Below the pieces are notes generated by a model. The model was not told where the DNA came from. It made no database searches and worked only from the letters and a program-made list of their open reading frames with translations. A stretch of 64,000 nt of DNA from assembly GCA_020310875.1 (NCBI GenBank), contig CM035412.1, positions 135,694,868 through 135,758,867 on the forward strand, in the 5' to 3' direction. Positions 23,844-36,129 of the stretch are shown here, piece after piece. A program made the translations under genes and the position numbers. The number at the start of each line of letters is the position of its first letter. Position 1 is the first letter of the stretch. The DNA is from Ceratopteris richardii (lineage: Eukaryota > Streptophyta > Polypodiopsida > Polypodiales > Pteridaceae).

Positions 23844-24916
23844 TGTTGGAGAACCAATCACAAATCGGACATAAATTTGAAGGTCAAAGTCTAAGAAGAA
23901 AAGCACATGCCTATGTGAAGGGACAATTTCACACAAGTACCATATTTGTAAAGTTAGACTTAACCTTAGTTCTAGAATTTTCAAAAAGTCACAAGATTGA
24001 TACAATTTATATAATTTAGTTTGTATCAATCAACGCGGTGAGATGAGAGAGACAGAGAGAGAGGGAGAGAGAGAAAGAGAAAAAAAAGAGAGATTTTGTA
24101 TGACTGAGAAAAAGTTGGGCTTTTTTGAGTGAGAAAGCACTTGTAAACTTTTTTAGTTTCCATAGCTATCAAAAGGATTAATAGAAGTTCTGTGTATGAG
24201 ACTCTCTTCTCCATCTCCATGCTTTATCTATTATGGTAATGAGCTCAAAAGTTCAAGTTCTCCAAGCAACTCGATGCCTGGCATCGAGTTTGAGCTGATA
24301 AGTTCTATTTTTATTCTTTGAGTTCTATCTGTTGTTGAATCTCCTTGAAAATATGAGGTTTTTGAAGAAAATCGATGCCTGGCATTGAGTTTTAGCGTAA
24401 AGTCGATGCCTGGCATCGAATTCACACATAAAAGTGGTTTTTTAATGCTAGTGGTTCACGGGGTATTTCAGGTGCTAAAAAAGTGGTTGAAAACACACCA
24501 ATTTGATGCCTGGCATCGAATTTTTGTTGCAAGTCGATGCTAAGATGAAAACTTTTATTTTAGATAGGCGCTTTTACTAAAACAAGCAAGATTTCCTATT
24601 TTGACAATTAGACATAGTCATCTTGTGAAGGCCATAATTTGGTGTGTAGTGAAGAATTTTTAGCAAATAATAGCTTCTTGGCAAGCTCTTCTTGTCTACT
24701 TTCATCCACCAAAAGATCTTTTCAAAATAATATTTTCTCTAAGAGAAATAAGCAAAACATTGAAGGTATGTCATTTCCATGACTAGAAATTTTTGTAGAA
24801 GAAAAGTTCTTAGTTTAAGCAAACTCAAAGTTTGGAGAACCATTGAGTTAATGGTGACCATAGAGGTTGTCTAGTGTCACATTACTTCATTTATTGTGAT
24901 GTTTCATACATCAACA
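23844..24916 (+). repeat. 5' LTR of a second Copia subfamily
   Basis: Starts TGTTGGAGAACC, similar to TGTTGAAGAATC of the element at 3720, and ends CATCAACA directly before the primer site. About 1073 bp. A TATA-like TTATATAAT lies near 24007, followed by a GA-rich tract at 24042-24090, mirroring the first LTR. It also contains four palindromes absent from the 3.7-kb element. Confidence 0.85.
24271..24519. promoter_or_regulatory. Four copies of a 17-bp palindrome in the LTR
   Basis: TCGATGCC-T-GGCATCGA occurs at 24271-24287 (arms extend to 11 bp, 24268-24290), 24372-24388 (one mismatch), 24403-24419 and 24503-24519 (one mismatch). A half copy lies near 24533. They lie downstream of the TATA-like site, so they could act as DNA sites or as hairpins in leader RNA. 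Decayed counterparts are at 30281 and 30378 on the related minus-strand fragment. Confidence 0.85.
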
Positions 24917-24918
24917 AG

Positions 24919-24930
24919 TGGTATCAGAGC
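24919..24930 (+). promoter_or_regulatory. Primer binding site, tRNA-Met(i)
   Basis: TGGTATCAGAGC, two bases after the LTR end, the same spacing as in the element at 4835. Confidence 0.93.
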
Positions 24931-25126
24931 AGAAAGGTTCTAAAGAGTAGAAAGCGTCAAAGGTACAAGAAGTTTTAGAAAGTTTTCATTAAAGTTTGAA
25001 ATTTGAAGCATTCAAAGATACAAGACATCGAAAGATTACTTCAAAAGTATATTCATACACAAAGAACTCCAAAATGTATTATTTTTTAGCCTTTAAACTC
25101 ACAGGTTGAAGCAGAAGCAAAGAATT

Positions 25127-25945
25127 ATGGCAGATCATATCTCCATTGACAAAGTGGACAGAGATAATTATCTTGCATCGGTAATGAGAATGTAAGCCTT
25201 ACTTATGAGTAAGGATCTCATGGTGTATATAACAGGTGAAGAAGAGAAGTCAGTATTTGAAGATGAAACCCAACCAAAGAAAGAGGAATTAGATGTTTTA
25301 AAGCATTGGCAGAAGGAGGATGCAAGTGCAAAGGCCTACATCTATAATACAATTTCAGATCATTTGCTACTACACCTCAGAGGATTGGAATCAGTTGAAG
25401 ATATTTGGAATGCATTGGAGTATCATTTCCAAATTACTACCAAAGCAAGGAAAGCAAGTCTTTGGTCAAAGTTTACAACATTCAAGAAAAAGCCAATTCC
25501 AAGTATTAGTTATTATGTCACTAAAATGAAGGATCTAACAGATAAACTTGGATCCATAGATGAGGATGTTGAAGATCATAGATTGATTGCTCAATTGCTT
25601 GCAAGTTTGAGAGGAAATGAAAGGTGGAAACATTTTACCTTGTCAACATAACTTTCTTTGAATCATTATGTTCCAAATTTGAATCAATTGCTTGGTTTGA
25701 TGCTCACATTTGAGCAAGACTTGAAGGGAGATGGAGATAAAGGACAAAGTTCTACGATGTATATGAAGAACAAGAAGAAAGGAGATAAAGGTAAAGCAAA
25801 GAACGAAGAGGAATCAACTTCTCAAGTTTATTATGCAAGAGGTAGAGGCACTGGTAGAGGAAGAGAAAGAGGTTTTGGAAGAGGAAGAGGTAATCAAAAT
25901 AACAATAAGAAGGCTTGCTGGATCCATGGATTAAGTAATCATTTC
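25127..25945 (+). pseudogene. gag: Copia gag, truncated within the zinc knuckle
   Basis: Starts at ATG 25127 (MADHISIDKVDRDNY) and is collinear with gag at 5118. TAA stops lie near 25193 and at about 25649, each where the intact copy has Glu. The HRLIAQLLASLRGNERW block and the Gly/Arg-rich stretch are kept. The knuckle reads CWIHGLSNHF: the second Cys is now His, and homology ends abruptly at about 25945, before the last ligands. Unrelated AC-rich sequence follows. Dead on three counts. Confidence 0.9.
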
Positions 25946-26927
25946 TACACACATACATGCATTCATGCAAGCACGTCACGGATAGTTACACACATGTATA
26001 TTCACAGAATTTGCACCTAACACGTATATCTATATGTACTTACATTCACACATTAAAATACGGATAGACATTTGTATAGCATTTAGATACACACACATGA
26101 AGGCATAGTTATGTATTTCTATAAAAAAATATTGTGAGTGCTATTTCTTTTTTCTTTTGATTAGAAGAAGAGAGCCAATTTATGAATAGCTGATTAATAT
26201 CAAAGAGAGAATGACTTCGTTTTATGGACATATATGTATGCAATTAATTCATGGAAATATTTTGATCTTAGCATATTGAGTAGCATTTGATATGCATAGA
26301 AATGGAATTTGGCATAAAATTCACTTTTGCACATTTAATATCAGTAGATGAGATTAGTTAATAGAAGTATGTATACATCTTCTCTTATGCTTAAGAATTC
26401 TTTTGCACGTATTGGAGCACGACAAGATTACTTGAAATTGATAATTACATGAGGGTGTGAAGTGTCTTTTAGGTATCATGGTTAATTTTTGTCTCAACTT
26501 CATTTTACAAGGGAAATTTTTTCGAGATTTTTGTAACTAGATGGCATTATATACATGCCATTGAAAACTAGATGGTATGATTTAAGAGAGGGAATGCTTC
26601 ATAATGTTAAGTACGAAAGCAATGCACGAGTGCATGCATACATAATTTATATATTATGAATCATATGAAGGGCTTTGTTCTGAAGAAGATCATTTTCAAT
26701 TTTGTTTATCATCAAGATGAGTTAGAATTATCTTGAGCATGAATAATTTACTGAACGGTAAGACGGTAAGACTACCATGACTAAGTTAGTGAATGGTAAG
26801 ACTACCATGAAACCGTATATATATGCAAATATGTAAGGCTATGTTCAATATTTTGCACAAGATTGTGCTATACTTATGTTCATACATACAAGCATCATAT
26901 GCTTGAATGTGTATATTTGTTGGAGTT
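25946..26927. other. Non-coding sequence at a rearrangement junction
   Basis: AC- and AT-rich sequence with no coding region. It begins exactly where Copia gag is cut off. I recognise nothing in it. Confidence 0.4.
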
Positions 26928-27052
26928 CAAGGTCTATGGAAGCACATGAACAACACAAGGAAGAAGAAGAAGAAGCTTAGAGAACAACACAACACATAAT
27001 GTATTACCAAGTGAAATGTACAAAGGTAAGTGACCCATTGGGTTTATAGGTG
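26928..27052 (+). repeat. Dispersed LTR-end-like repeat, copy 3
   Basis: Plus-strand copy of the repeat at 22870 and 23350. It begins TGTTGGAGTTCAAGG and runs to GGGTTTATAGGTG, where the non-coding LTR element starts. It therefore seems to be the target of that insertion. Confidence 0.55.
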
Positions 27053-27305
27053 TGTCACATTATGAACCACTATAAATCGCCCCTTGAATCGAGATTTGGC
27101 ATCATGTCCCACATGACATTTTGATATGCAACTTCTATTCAGAAGGGTAGTGGAAATAAGAGAGAGTCTCTCACATAGAGACGCACGAGTGAATAGTCGG
27201 GCATGGTTGGGCAGAAAAGGAGATATCCCTCTATGTGTGCATGTGGAGCACTGTCGCATGAGATCTGCATAGGAGCTGTAGCAAAAGAGGCTGTCAAATT
27301 TGACA
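27053..27305 (+). repeat. 5' LTR of non-coding element copy B
   Basis: Starts TGTCACATTATG (compare TGTCACATCATG in copy A) and ends TTTGACA. The second half aligns with copy A through GATATC-CTCTATGTGTG and GGAGCACTGTCGC. About 253 bp against 269 bp. Confidence 0.75.
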
Positions 27306-27306
27306 G

Positions 27307-27318
27307 TGGTATCAGAGC
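27307..27318 (+). promoter_or_regulatory. Primer binding site of copy B
   Basis: TGGTATCAGAGC one base after the LTR. This exact match supports the LTR boundary. Confidence 0.9.
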
Positions 27319-29983
27319 AGGTTGCTTTGCGGATGATCAACCATACACACAAACAGGAGCATGCCGAGAGTACAATAAGGGTGGGTTCAGACAAGACAGC
27401 ATAAGTTTGTTGAGTCACATCATGTGCCACCAGGTTTAGTTCACACAGAGCGATGATAGACTCTGGATCTCAAAACTTTCAAGTTATTTTATTGGTTGAA
27501 CAACTTGAAGAACCAATTAAAATCTATTGTCAGAGCGGCACATATTTGTTACGAGGGGGGAGGCTGGCTCAAGAAATAGTGGACCCAAAATTATTTTCTT
27601 TTTTGAAAGCGAATCAGATTGTGCCATATGGAAGTGCTCATTGTGCCACTAGGCGGTGTGAACCCACTGTAAAAGCTACAGGCATTTTCTATATAGAACT
27701 CCATTTGTCAGGAAAGAAACATATGTGGGATTATTGGTTGCCTCCTTGATGCCTTCTGAGGCATCCACCTCTTTGAGCTTTGGAAGGAGAGAGAAGACAT
27801 GCTATTAAAAAAGAAAATGCAATTGCGTAATATGGAATGATTCTCTACACGTTTTGTTTATTTAATCGCAGTAAGAGAACAAAGAGTCTCTGTTCTATTT
27901 AATTTATCGTATGCTCCTTTCTTGCAATAGAAAGAGAAAAATAAGTGCAATTGTGTTCCAATGCTACAAACGGGAATGGAAAGCCCCTTGTCTCCCTTTT
28001 CATGGATCATGCAGCAAAATGATAGTTGATCTCAAGTTTTTTGACTTCAAAGAAGACAAATGCTTGAATTAGCTATAGTAGCAACTCTACAAGCATGACA
28101 TCTGCCTGGGTGTAGGAGCTTTTATCAATCAATTGCACCAAAAATGGCATTGTTTCAAAAAAAGAGTGAAGGTGCCTAAGTACTTGGAAGTCTAAAGTTG
28201 TTTTATGATTCTATATTTTGCATTCCTATGTCTACTTTGTGAAGCATTTTTTCAGAAAAAGAAAGGTCTATTGCAAGGGAGTTGAACCCGTGGCATCTGG
28301 AAGAGAGAGAGCTAGAGGGGCTTTATTTAAGGAAAATCATGCATATATGAATTTCCTTCTATGGAATCCTATGTAGAGTCGAGAAATTTCTTAAATTGTA
28401 AAGTAGGTGAAGGATTTCTCCTCTTCAAAGCACCCTATTCCACCATTTTCACTCATCCCATCTCAAAGATGATAGGTGCATACTTGTGGACACCTTTTTG
28501 GCCATATCTTCCTCATTCGATGTCAGTTCTGGAGGTATGATGGGTTATTTAGAAGAGCAAGAGGATTACTTTCCATTCATTAAAAGATAGTTGTATTCCA
28601 AGAAGAATTTATTTTTTTTACAATACTATGAAGGTCCTGCCAACATCACCACCTATGTTTCCAGAATGCATAACTTCACCATTTTTGTGTCCGATTGTTT
28701 GCATGTCTGAAAAGATTTTGAAAAACATGAAAATCAAGATTTTGCAGGTGGTTGAAGACTTTTGACTTGATTTTGAAGCAATCTTTGTGATGCTAGGATG
28801 GTTTCCTCGGTTTTCCAAGTGTGTTGATGCCAATTGAATATGTCGAATTTGATTTCCGATCCTGATGAGGAACGGACCACCAAGGATTTAAGTGCTTAGG
28901 CTCATAAAATTTACCATGTATGGATGCACATAGTGCTTTTGTAATACTTTTATGATGCCCCAATGTTGAGGGGAAACATTATATTTTTTGCTGAGAGAAA
29001 AGAGGATAGGTGAACCAATGGATGTTGATGCATGTGAAGACTTCCAAGATAGTGAGAACATGGAAAAATCAATTTGTGGCTTCTCTAGTGACTTGGATGA
29101 GAATTTGGAGCATGGGATCTTCTCAAGAAAGTTTTCTTTACTCTTCCATTGATCTTTCTCTCATTTAATTTTGTTGCATGACACATGTTTTGGTGCATGT
29201 GCATGATTATGAAGGTGAAAATTGGAGTGTTTGAATTCATGTTGCTTGAAGCACTCATGTAAAGATCTATTCATCTTCATTTATAGTAAAGCTAGAGCTT
29301 GTATATTCACTTCATTACATCATGGAAATGTTTCTATGGTATGCTAATCATAAAAAACTAAAGAATATGTTAGAGTAGCATACATACCTAGTAAGTTAGA
29401 GATATATTTCATATCCAATTATTTTCTTTGCCTTATGGGAAATGTTTTATTCATTTGCAGATGAATGAAGACCATCATATATTCCAAAGTCTCATAGGAC
29501 ATTTTATGGACACTAGAAGAACATATATGGTAGCATCCCAGTTAATAACTTTAAGCATTATGCTTTATGTTTTGACATGCTAGCATATACATGCATGCAT
29601 GTGTAATTGAAATGCATTCATAAAGGTTGATCATTGTTTTAAGTTTAAGAGAAGAACTGATCAAGTTGCAATTTAGGGAAGAACATACATCATCACCATT
29701 TGGATTGTGCACATGCAAACCTATAAATATTATAAAGTTTCATATAAGATTAAAGGAGATATATATGATTATATCCAACCTAGTGAAGGTTTATATACAT
29801 TCAAGAGTCTTAATATATGATTAGGAGACAATGGGGTATCATGAAGTATAGCCAAAAAGTGACTAGTTTCACTATTGCACATCAGTGAGTAAAGTATTGA
29901 AGCATTCTTTGCTAAACTCATGGCACTAGCTCTATGATTTAGAACCTAGATACCTCATAAGGAATATTTGGGATACCCAATAT

Positions 29984-29999
29984 ACACACACACACACAC

Positions 30000-30087
<88 letters not shown>
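29984..30087. repeat. (AC)n-(TA)n microsatellite inside copy B
   Basis: About 20 bases of AC then about 85 bases of TA. In copy A the corresponding spot (58580-58600) is only a short run, ATATACATATATGTGTATTG. The array therefore grew from that seed after the copies separated. Confidence 0.9.
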
Positions 30088-30090
<3 letters not shown>

Positions 30091-30221
30091 GATCTATAGA
30101 AAGGTCCTTAGACAGTCTTAGTACCTATGAATTAGTTGGTTTGGAATAAAAAAGCATATCCACTATTATATGATGAGTAGAACCAAACTATAATAGTTTG
30201 AGGACATGGGATTCATTGGAG

Positions 30222-30423
30222 TAAAAGCACTTGTCTAAAAATAAAGGTTTTCAACTTAGCATCGACTTGCAACAAGAATTCAATGCCAGACATTGAATTG
30301 GTGTGTTTTCAACCACTTTTTTAGCACCTAAAATACCCATGTGAACCACTAGTATGAAAAAAACCACTTTTAATTGCGAATTCGATGCCAAGTATCAACT
30401 TTACACCGAGATTCAATACTTTC
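30222..30423 (-). repeat. LTR fragment of the second Copia subfamily
   Basis: The reverse complement matches 24390-24575, including decayed palindromes. On the minus strand it directly follows truncated RT, so RNase H and the first part of the 3' LTR are deleted. Confidence 0.85.
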
Positions 30424-32613
30424 TCAAGTTATCTCTTTACCTCGTTGATTCCTTCATCTGAAGTACCTGTGATTATAATGTCATCTACATAACTACAAAT
30501 GTAGATTTTACCTTCATCTGTTCTTTTGATGAGTAGACTTGGATCTGCTTTTGAACTTTGATATCCAAGATCATTGAGATACTTCACCAATCTATAGTTC
30601 CATGCTCTTGGAGCATGCTTCAATCAATAGAGTGCTCTTCTCAATCTGCAGACAAAATTTGGACACCTGGAATCTATAAACACTTGAGGTTGCTCCATGT
30701 ATACCTCATGTGATATGTATCCATTCAAAAAAGCATTCTTTATATCTAGTTGACTCAGAGTCCATCCTTTTGAAGCTACAATACCAATGATTGTCCTTAT
30801 ACTGGACATCTTAGCTACAAGACTAAATGTCTCATCATAATCTATGCCATAGGTTTGGGCATAGCCTTTACCACCAGTCTAGCTTTGTATCTGGCTATAC
30901 TTCCATCAACAAGCTTCTTCACTTTATAAACCCAATTACCTTCTTACCATTTGGTTTGGGAACAAGTTCCCAATTCTTGTTCTCCTCTAGTGCATTGAAT
31001 TCTTCCTTCATTGCTTCTTTCCATTGCTTCTTACCTTTTCTTTCATCATAGTTCTGAGGTTCTTCATCATCTTTGACCATATATGCATAGTTCTTTTGAG
31101 TTATGTAAGAAGTATCATAAGAATACCTTTTTGGTTGCCTTCTTGTCCTACTTGATCTACTCGGTTCACATTCTTCATGTGTGTCTAGATACACCTCTTC
31201 ATCAAATATAGGATCTTCTTCATTTCTTCTTGCTAATCCACTTCTGGATGTACTTGCTTGCGTATACTCTTCATCTCCAGTCACATGCACACTTGATTTT
31301 CCTTTCTCACATCTTCTTACCTCTTCTTCAAATTCTTCAACTATATGACTTTGATCTGCATACCAACTTTTCTGTTCATCAAATGTAACATCTCTAGAAA
31401 CAAGAAATTTCTTGGTTAGAGGACTCCACAACCTGTAAGCCATCTTCTTTTCATCATAACCAAAGAACACATATTTTTCTACCTTTGTTTCAAGTTTATG
31501 TCTAAGTTGTGATGGCTAAGCATATGCAATTGATCCAAACACTTTACAATGATCTATGTTGGTTTCTTACCCCACCAAGCTTCATATGGAGTCATTCCAT
31601 TTAGAGTTGTACATGATAATCTATTCACAAGATATGTAGCTCTATTTACAGCCTCAATCCAAAGATAATTGGGACAATTCTTCTCCTTTAGCATAGCTCT
31701 AGCAAACTCAACCAAAGTCCTGTTTCTTCTTTTTGCTACACCATTTTGTTGTGGTGTATACCTGCAGGTTATTTCTCTCTTAATACCTGCATTCCAAATA
31801 TAATCATTGAACTCTTGGGAGAAGTATTCTCCTCCTCCATCAGACCTCAGTCTCTTAAGCTTTTGACATGTGACTCTCTCTGCATATGCATGAAAATGCT
31901 TGAAAGCTCCAAACACTTCTGATCTTTCCTTCAAAACATGCAGAGTTATCCATCTTGTAGCATCTTCAATGAAAAGAACATAGTACCTTGAGCCACTGAT
32001 AGATCCTTCTTTTGTTGGTCCCCAAACATCTATATGAATGAGCTCTAGTACTCCATCATGTTTGAATCCTTTCTTCTAAAATGGTAACCTGTGTACTTTT
32101 CCCATTTGACATGCTTCGCATTTATAAATCATATGTTGACTCTCCACATTTTGTAGTCCTAGTACAGAATCATTTGCAACCATAGCTTTAATTCCTCTTT
32201 CATCGAAGTGACCTAATCTCTTATGCCAGAGATGTTCTGTAATCACTCCTTCACCATGTGTGAGCAAAGCTTGACCAATGTTGCCTTGCACTCTTAAAGT
32301 AAAGATTCTACCTTCTTTCTTACCACAAACAATTTGATTATATTCATTCTCTAGATCTTCAACAAATACTCCTTCATTTGTAAACTTGACTTGAAAACCT
32401 TTTTCAACCATCTATCCCACATTAATCAAGTTTTTAGGTATTGTGGGAACATACAAAACATTGGTTAGCAAATCTGCTCCACTCTTGCATTTCACTTTCC
32501 AATTGGATGTACACTATGTTTTGTATTATCACCTGTTTGAACTGTATGACTAGAAATGCCTTTTTCCAATTATGACATCAATTATATGTTTCTTGACAAA
32601 TGATTAGAACATC
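30424..32613 (-). pseudogene. pol: Copia protease-integrase-RT remnant, second subfamily
   Basis: Minus strand, collinear with 6210-8430 of the complete element. It begins inside the protease site (SNHL present, DSG lost). GAG-pre-integrase at 32076-32411 has LWHKRLGHFDERG. Integrase at 31554-31934 has PQQNGVAKRRNRTL. The C-terminal tail is at 30919-31470. RT at 30429-30809 has LSQLDIKNAFLNG and ends just after YVDDIIITG. It lacks the 13-bp duplication and the TAG stops of the first element, so it serves as an outgroup for those lesions. Its own breaks are frameshifts near 30920, 31500 and 32080. The LTR fragment downstream ties it to the LTR at 23844. Confidence 0.9.
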
Positions 32614-32767
32614 TAGAGTAGTGCACACATAAAAATATGTGTGTGTACACATGTATGTGTTTTGCATGAGAGTGTGTTTGTAGTTCTCTCATCACTCATG
32701 AATATAGGTGTATATATCATTTGAATATTGTGCATGTACGTATAAATGAATCTATGCATGTTTGAAT

Positions 32768-33475
<708 letters not shown>

Positions 33476-33960
33476 CTTTCTCATTTGATTCAGTTGGGTG
33501 AGGGGTAGATTTCAGAAAGGCATAGAAAATAGTCCTAATTTAACCCATATGGTGTGCTTGCAACCACTAACGAGTGAATACATGTTCCTAAGAGGATGGA
33601 GAGAACTCTCCTCACCAATGCTTGCATAGGAATGCCCTATGTGGCTTAATTCTACCTTTGAACGGCTCATTAACTCTCCCATGTTGTCCCATCCTTCATA
33701 GTAAATGAAAAGACTCACACTCATATTGTGTGCTGACTAAGATTGTTCTTTTCTCGTACGATAGCCAAACCTACATGCATGTTGAGACAGTTAACATGCC
33801 CCTTTTTTTTTCCTCTATTCGAGCTTTGAGGTTTGTCCACGGTGATGACGAAGATGCCCATAAAAATAGAATAAAATTCATTTCCATAAGTGCATAAAGA
33901 AGAAGAAGAATTATCTTCTCCATCACCATCTTCATCATGATGCCATGGATCTCTCTAAGA
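33476..33960. other. Spacer, nothing recognised
   Basis: No protein-like frame. On the minus strand it would lie just inside the element implied by the primer-site match at 33961. Confidence 0.4.
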
Positions 33961-33972
33961 GCTCTGATACCA
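33961..33972 (-). promoter_or_regulatory. Isolated tRNA-Met primer-site match
   Basis: The minus strand reads TGGTATCAGAGC, preceded by CTCCTCACATT, which would fit an LTR ending in CA. I could not find the LTR start or a partner, so this marks an unassigned minus-strand LTR element. Confidence 0.5.
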
Positions 33973-35429
33973 AATGTGAGGAGCATAGATTTGTCCATCA
34001 TGAATAGGCAACCAACCATCGAACTCATGGATTTCGGCCTTGGCGATCCCCTAATCAAGGAACTTTTTGTTCTCCCAAGCATGTACATCTTTGAAATACA
34101 ATAGAACTTCGAGCATGAAATTTCAAGCATGCATGCTTAAAATCTATAGGAATTGATACATTCTCCTTATTTTTTTCATACTATGTGACTAGAAGGTGCA
34201 CAAAAAAGAAACTTAATTTTTGTGTATCATTAGTACATGAAATTTATTGAAACTTTTTATATGAAATATTCTAAAAGTATCTTTTACTTTGGTAGCTTGA
34301 CTTGATTTTTCCATGGGCCCCATACTTGGAGGGGCCAAAAGGTCAAAACAATGTTGAAATGGAAGTTTGGGTATTTTAGAAATCTCTCTAAAAATATTTT
34401 TATTGATAAATATTGACTTCTTCTACCCACACATCAATTTTGTAGCAATCCAAGATTGTGATGAGGCTTGTGTTATTTGCACCTTCCCATGAATCCTTCA
34501 ATGTTGGGCTTGTCCAAGAGCCATTAGATTGTGATTACTTTAATAAAATTTCAAGAAGAAACAAAGAGAGCACAATGCTCTTACACACAACAACTTACAA
34601 ATAAGAATAGAAGAGTACAAAGAATGGAAGCAAGAAGAAAAACCTTCTTTGTCTTCTACTACAAAAGAATATCTAGAAGAATGATCTCTGTAAAATATAA
34701 CAAAGTGACCCAATATATAACTAATGTAAAATATAACAAAGTAATCCAATATATGAATAACAACACATAAGGGAGTGAATTGACAAGATACTTATGCCAT
34801 CACTCTCAATAGGCAAGAAACATTGGTGAATACTAATGCAAATATATATAGATCATATCTTGATAACCACCACACATGCTAGAGATATAGAAAAATATAT
34901 GAAAATTTACCATGGATCTTTATATGCTGATCTTGATATCTCAAGATAAATTTCTAAGATTCTTATATTCTAACTTTTTAGCTAGACCGTATATAAGTAT
35001 TTTCCATGATGCCATCCTTAAATAATGTTAGAACTTATATACTATGATAATTTTGTTAGAGTAAACTACATATGCTCACATGGTCAATGTAGCTACATTT
35101 ATAGGCATCATATTTCATACAATGTTATAGCTTACAACTTTAATATATGATCCCTGATAGAATGCAATACATGTGAACATTCGCACAATCACATATATAT
35201 ATGCATCATAACACAAATATATAGGCTTTTTGTAAAAATTACAAATGACAAAAAAAGGAGAATTTATGAACAACAAGTTGAAAAAAAAAATGCTAGGAGA
35301 TCCAAGATTATGAATTCCCTCATGAGAAAGGGCTACTAGAAGTACGTTGAAGAAGACCATGACGAACCCGCATAGTTGCCAAAGAGAAATCAAATTGCAA
35401 ATGAATAAAAGGCATATATGAAGACTAGA
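33973..35429. other. Non-coding, with a small tandem duplication
   Basis: Nothing protein-like. A 37-bp unit (TGTAAAATATAACAAAGT...) occurs twice at about 34690-34762. The left part may be the LTR belonging to the primer site at 33961. Confidence 0.4.
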
Positions 35430-36090
35430 ACATAAGAATACAAAAGGTAATGCATTGTTTATCTATGAGCAGACAAGATAGCATGATTGGGTATGTGCAA
35501 GAATTCAAAGAAGACATAGGTTAAATTTTATGAGGCCAACACAAAAGCATCAAAGTTGCAACTTAAGAATGAGTTGTAGACATTAGGGAAGAAGAACATA
35601 TCAATAAGTCATTAGATTCTAAAAATCAAAAGCATAGGTGAGCCAGTTGCATCCATTTGTGTCATTCTAGATTATGATAGCAAGGTAGAAGTGTTCCTTT
35701 GTGGTTTGGCTCCTGAATACAAGAAATTTCAAGACTTCCATTCAAATTAGGAAAAACAGCCAATTTTTTTTTTAATATAGATTCTCTATTGATAGGAAGA
35801 AAGAAACCTTGGTGGATATCCACTTCAGAGGAAAAAATAGTTCTAAGTAGGTATTTACACCATTAGATAACAAGGTTGAGCTAAAGATTCTAGTCATGGA
35901 TGAGGTAAGAAAAACCACAATAGTAATAACAAACAAACATAGGAGGCAAAAGATATCTTTGAGGTACAGGAAGGAACAAATATTGTAAAGATCATTCAAG
36001 AAATGAACTTGGTAATTATAATAGATGATGTTGAGATCTTGGTAAAACAAGTCACTTTGAATGTGACTACAAATGGAGAATGCAAGATTT
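35430..36090 (+). pseudogene. Copia gag remnant with decayed zinc knuckle
   Basis: Plus-strand segments resemble the end of a Copia gag: GLAPEYKKFQDF (about 35710), a basic linker, and near 36035 a knuckle-like stretch reading C-x-DLGKTSHFECDYKW. One Cys codon has become a stop. Frames shift repeatedly. Only the knuckle region is reasonably convincing. Confidence 0.45.
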
Positions 36091-36129
36091 TTGGGGGTGT
36101 GAGAGAGTGAGGAATCACGAAACAAAGCA

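Larger units (their letters stand above)
27053..30222 (+). mobile_element. Truncated non-coding LTR element, copy B
   Basis: Diverged relative of the element at 56058-61872, in opposite orientation. The LTR (27053-27305) and primer site are in place, and the interior is collinear with the minus strand of about 58437-61590. Matching blocks include GATTAGGAGACAATGGGGTAT (29820), TTTATGTTTTGACATGC (29565) and ATTAGTTGGTTTGGAATA (30130). It is cut at about 30222, where a Copia LTR fragment begins, so the right 40 percent and the 3' LTR are missing. The longest frame (27453-27749, 98 codons, starting MIDSGSQNFQV) resembles nothing I know, so coding is doubtful. Confidence 0.75.

Noticed and set aside
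28870..28900. CTGATGAGGAACGG as a hammerhead core
   Set aside because: No GAAAC-type partner strand and no stem III nearby, so a retrozyme reading is not supported.
33771..34130. 119-codon minus-strand frame
   Set aside because: It spans the primer-site match and the presumed LTR, with Met-rich random composition. I do not consider it a gene.
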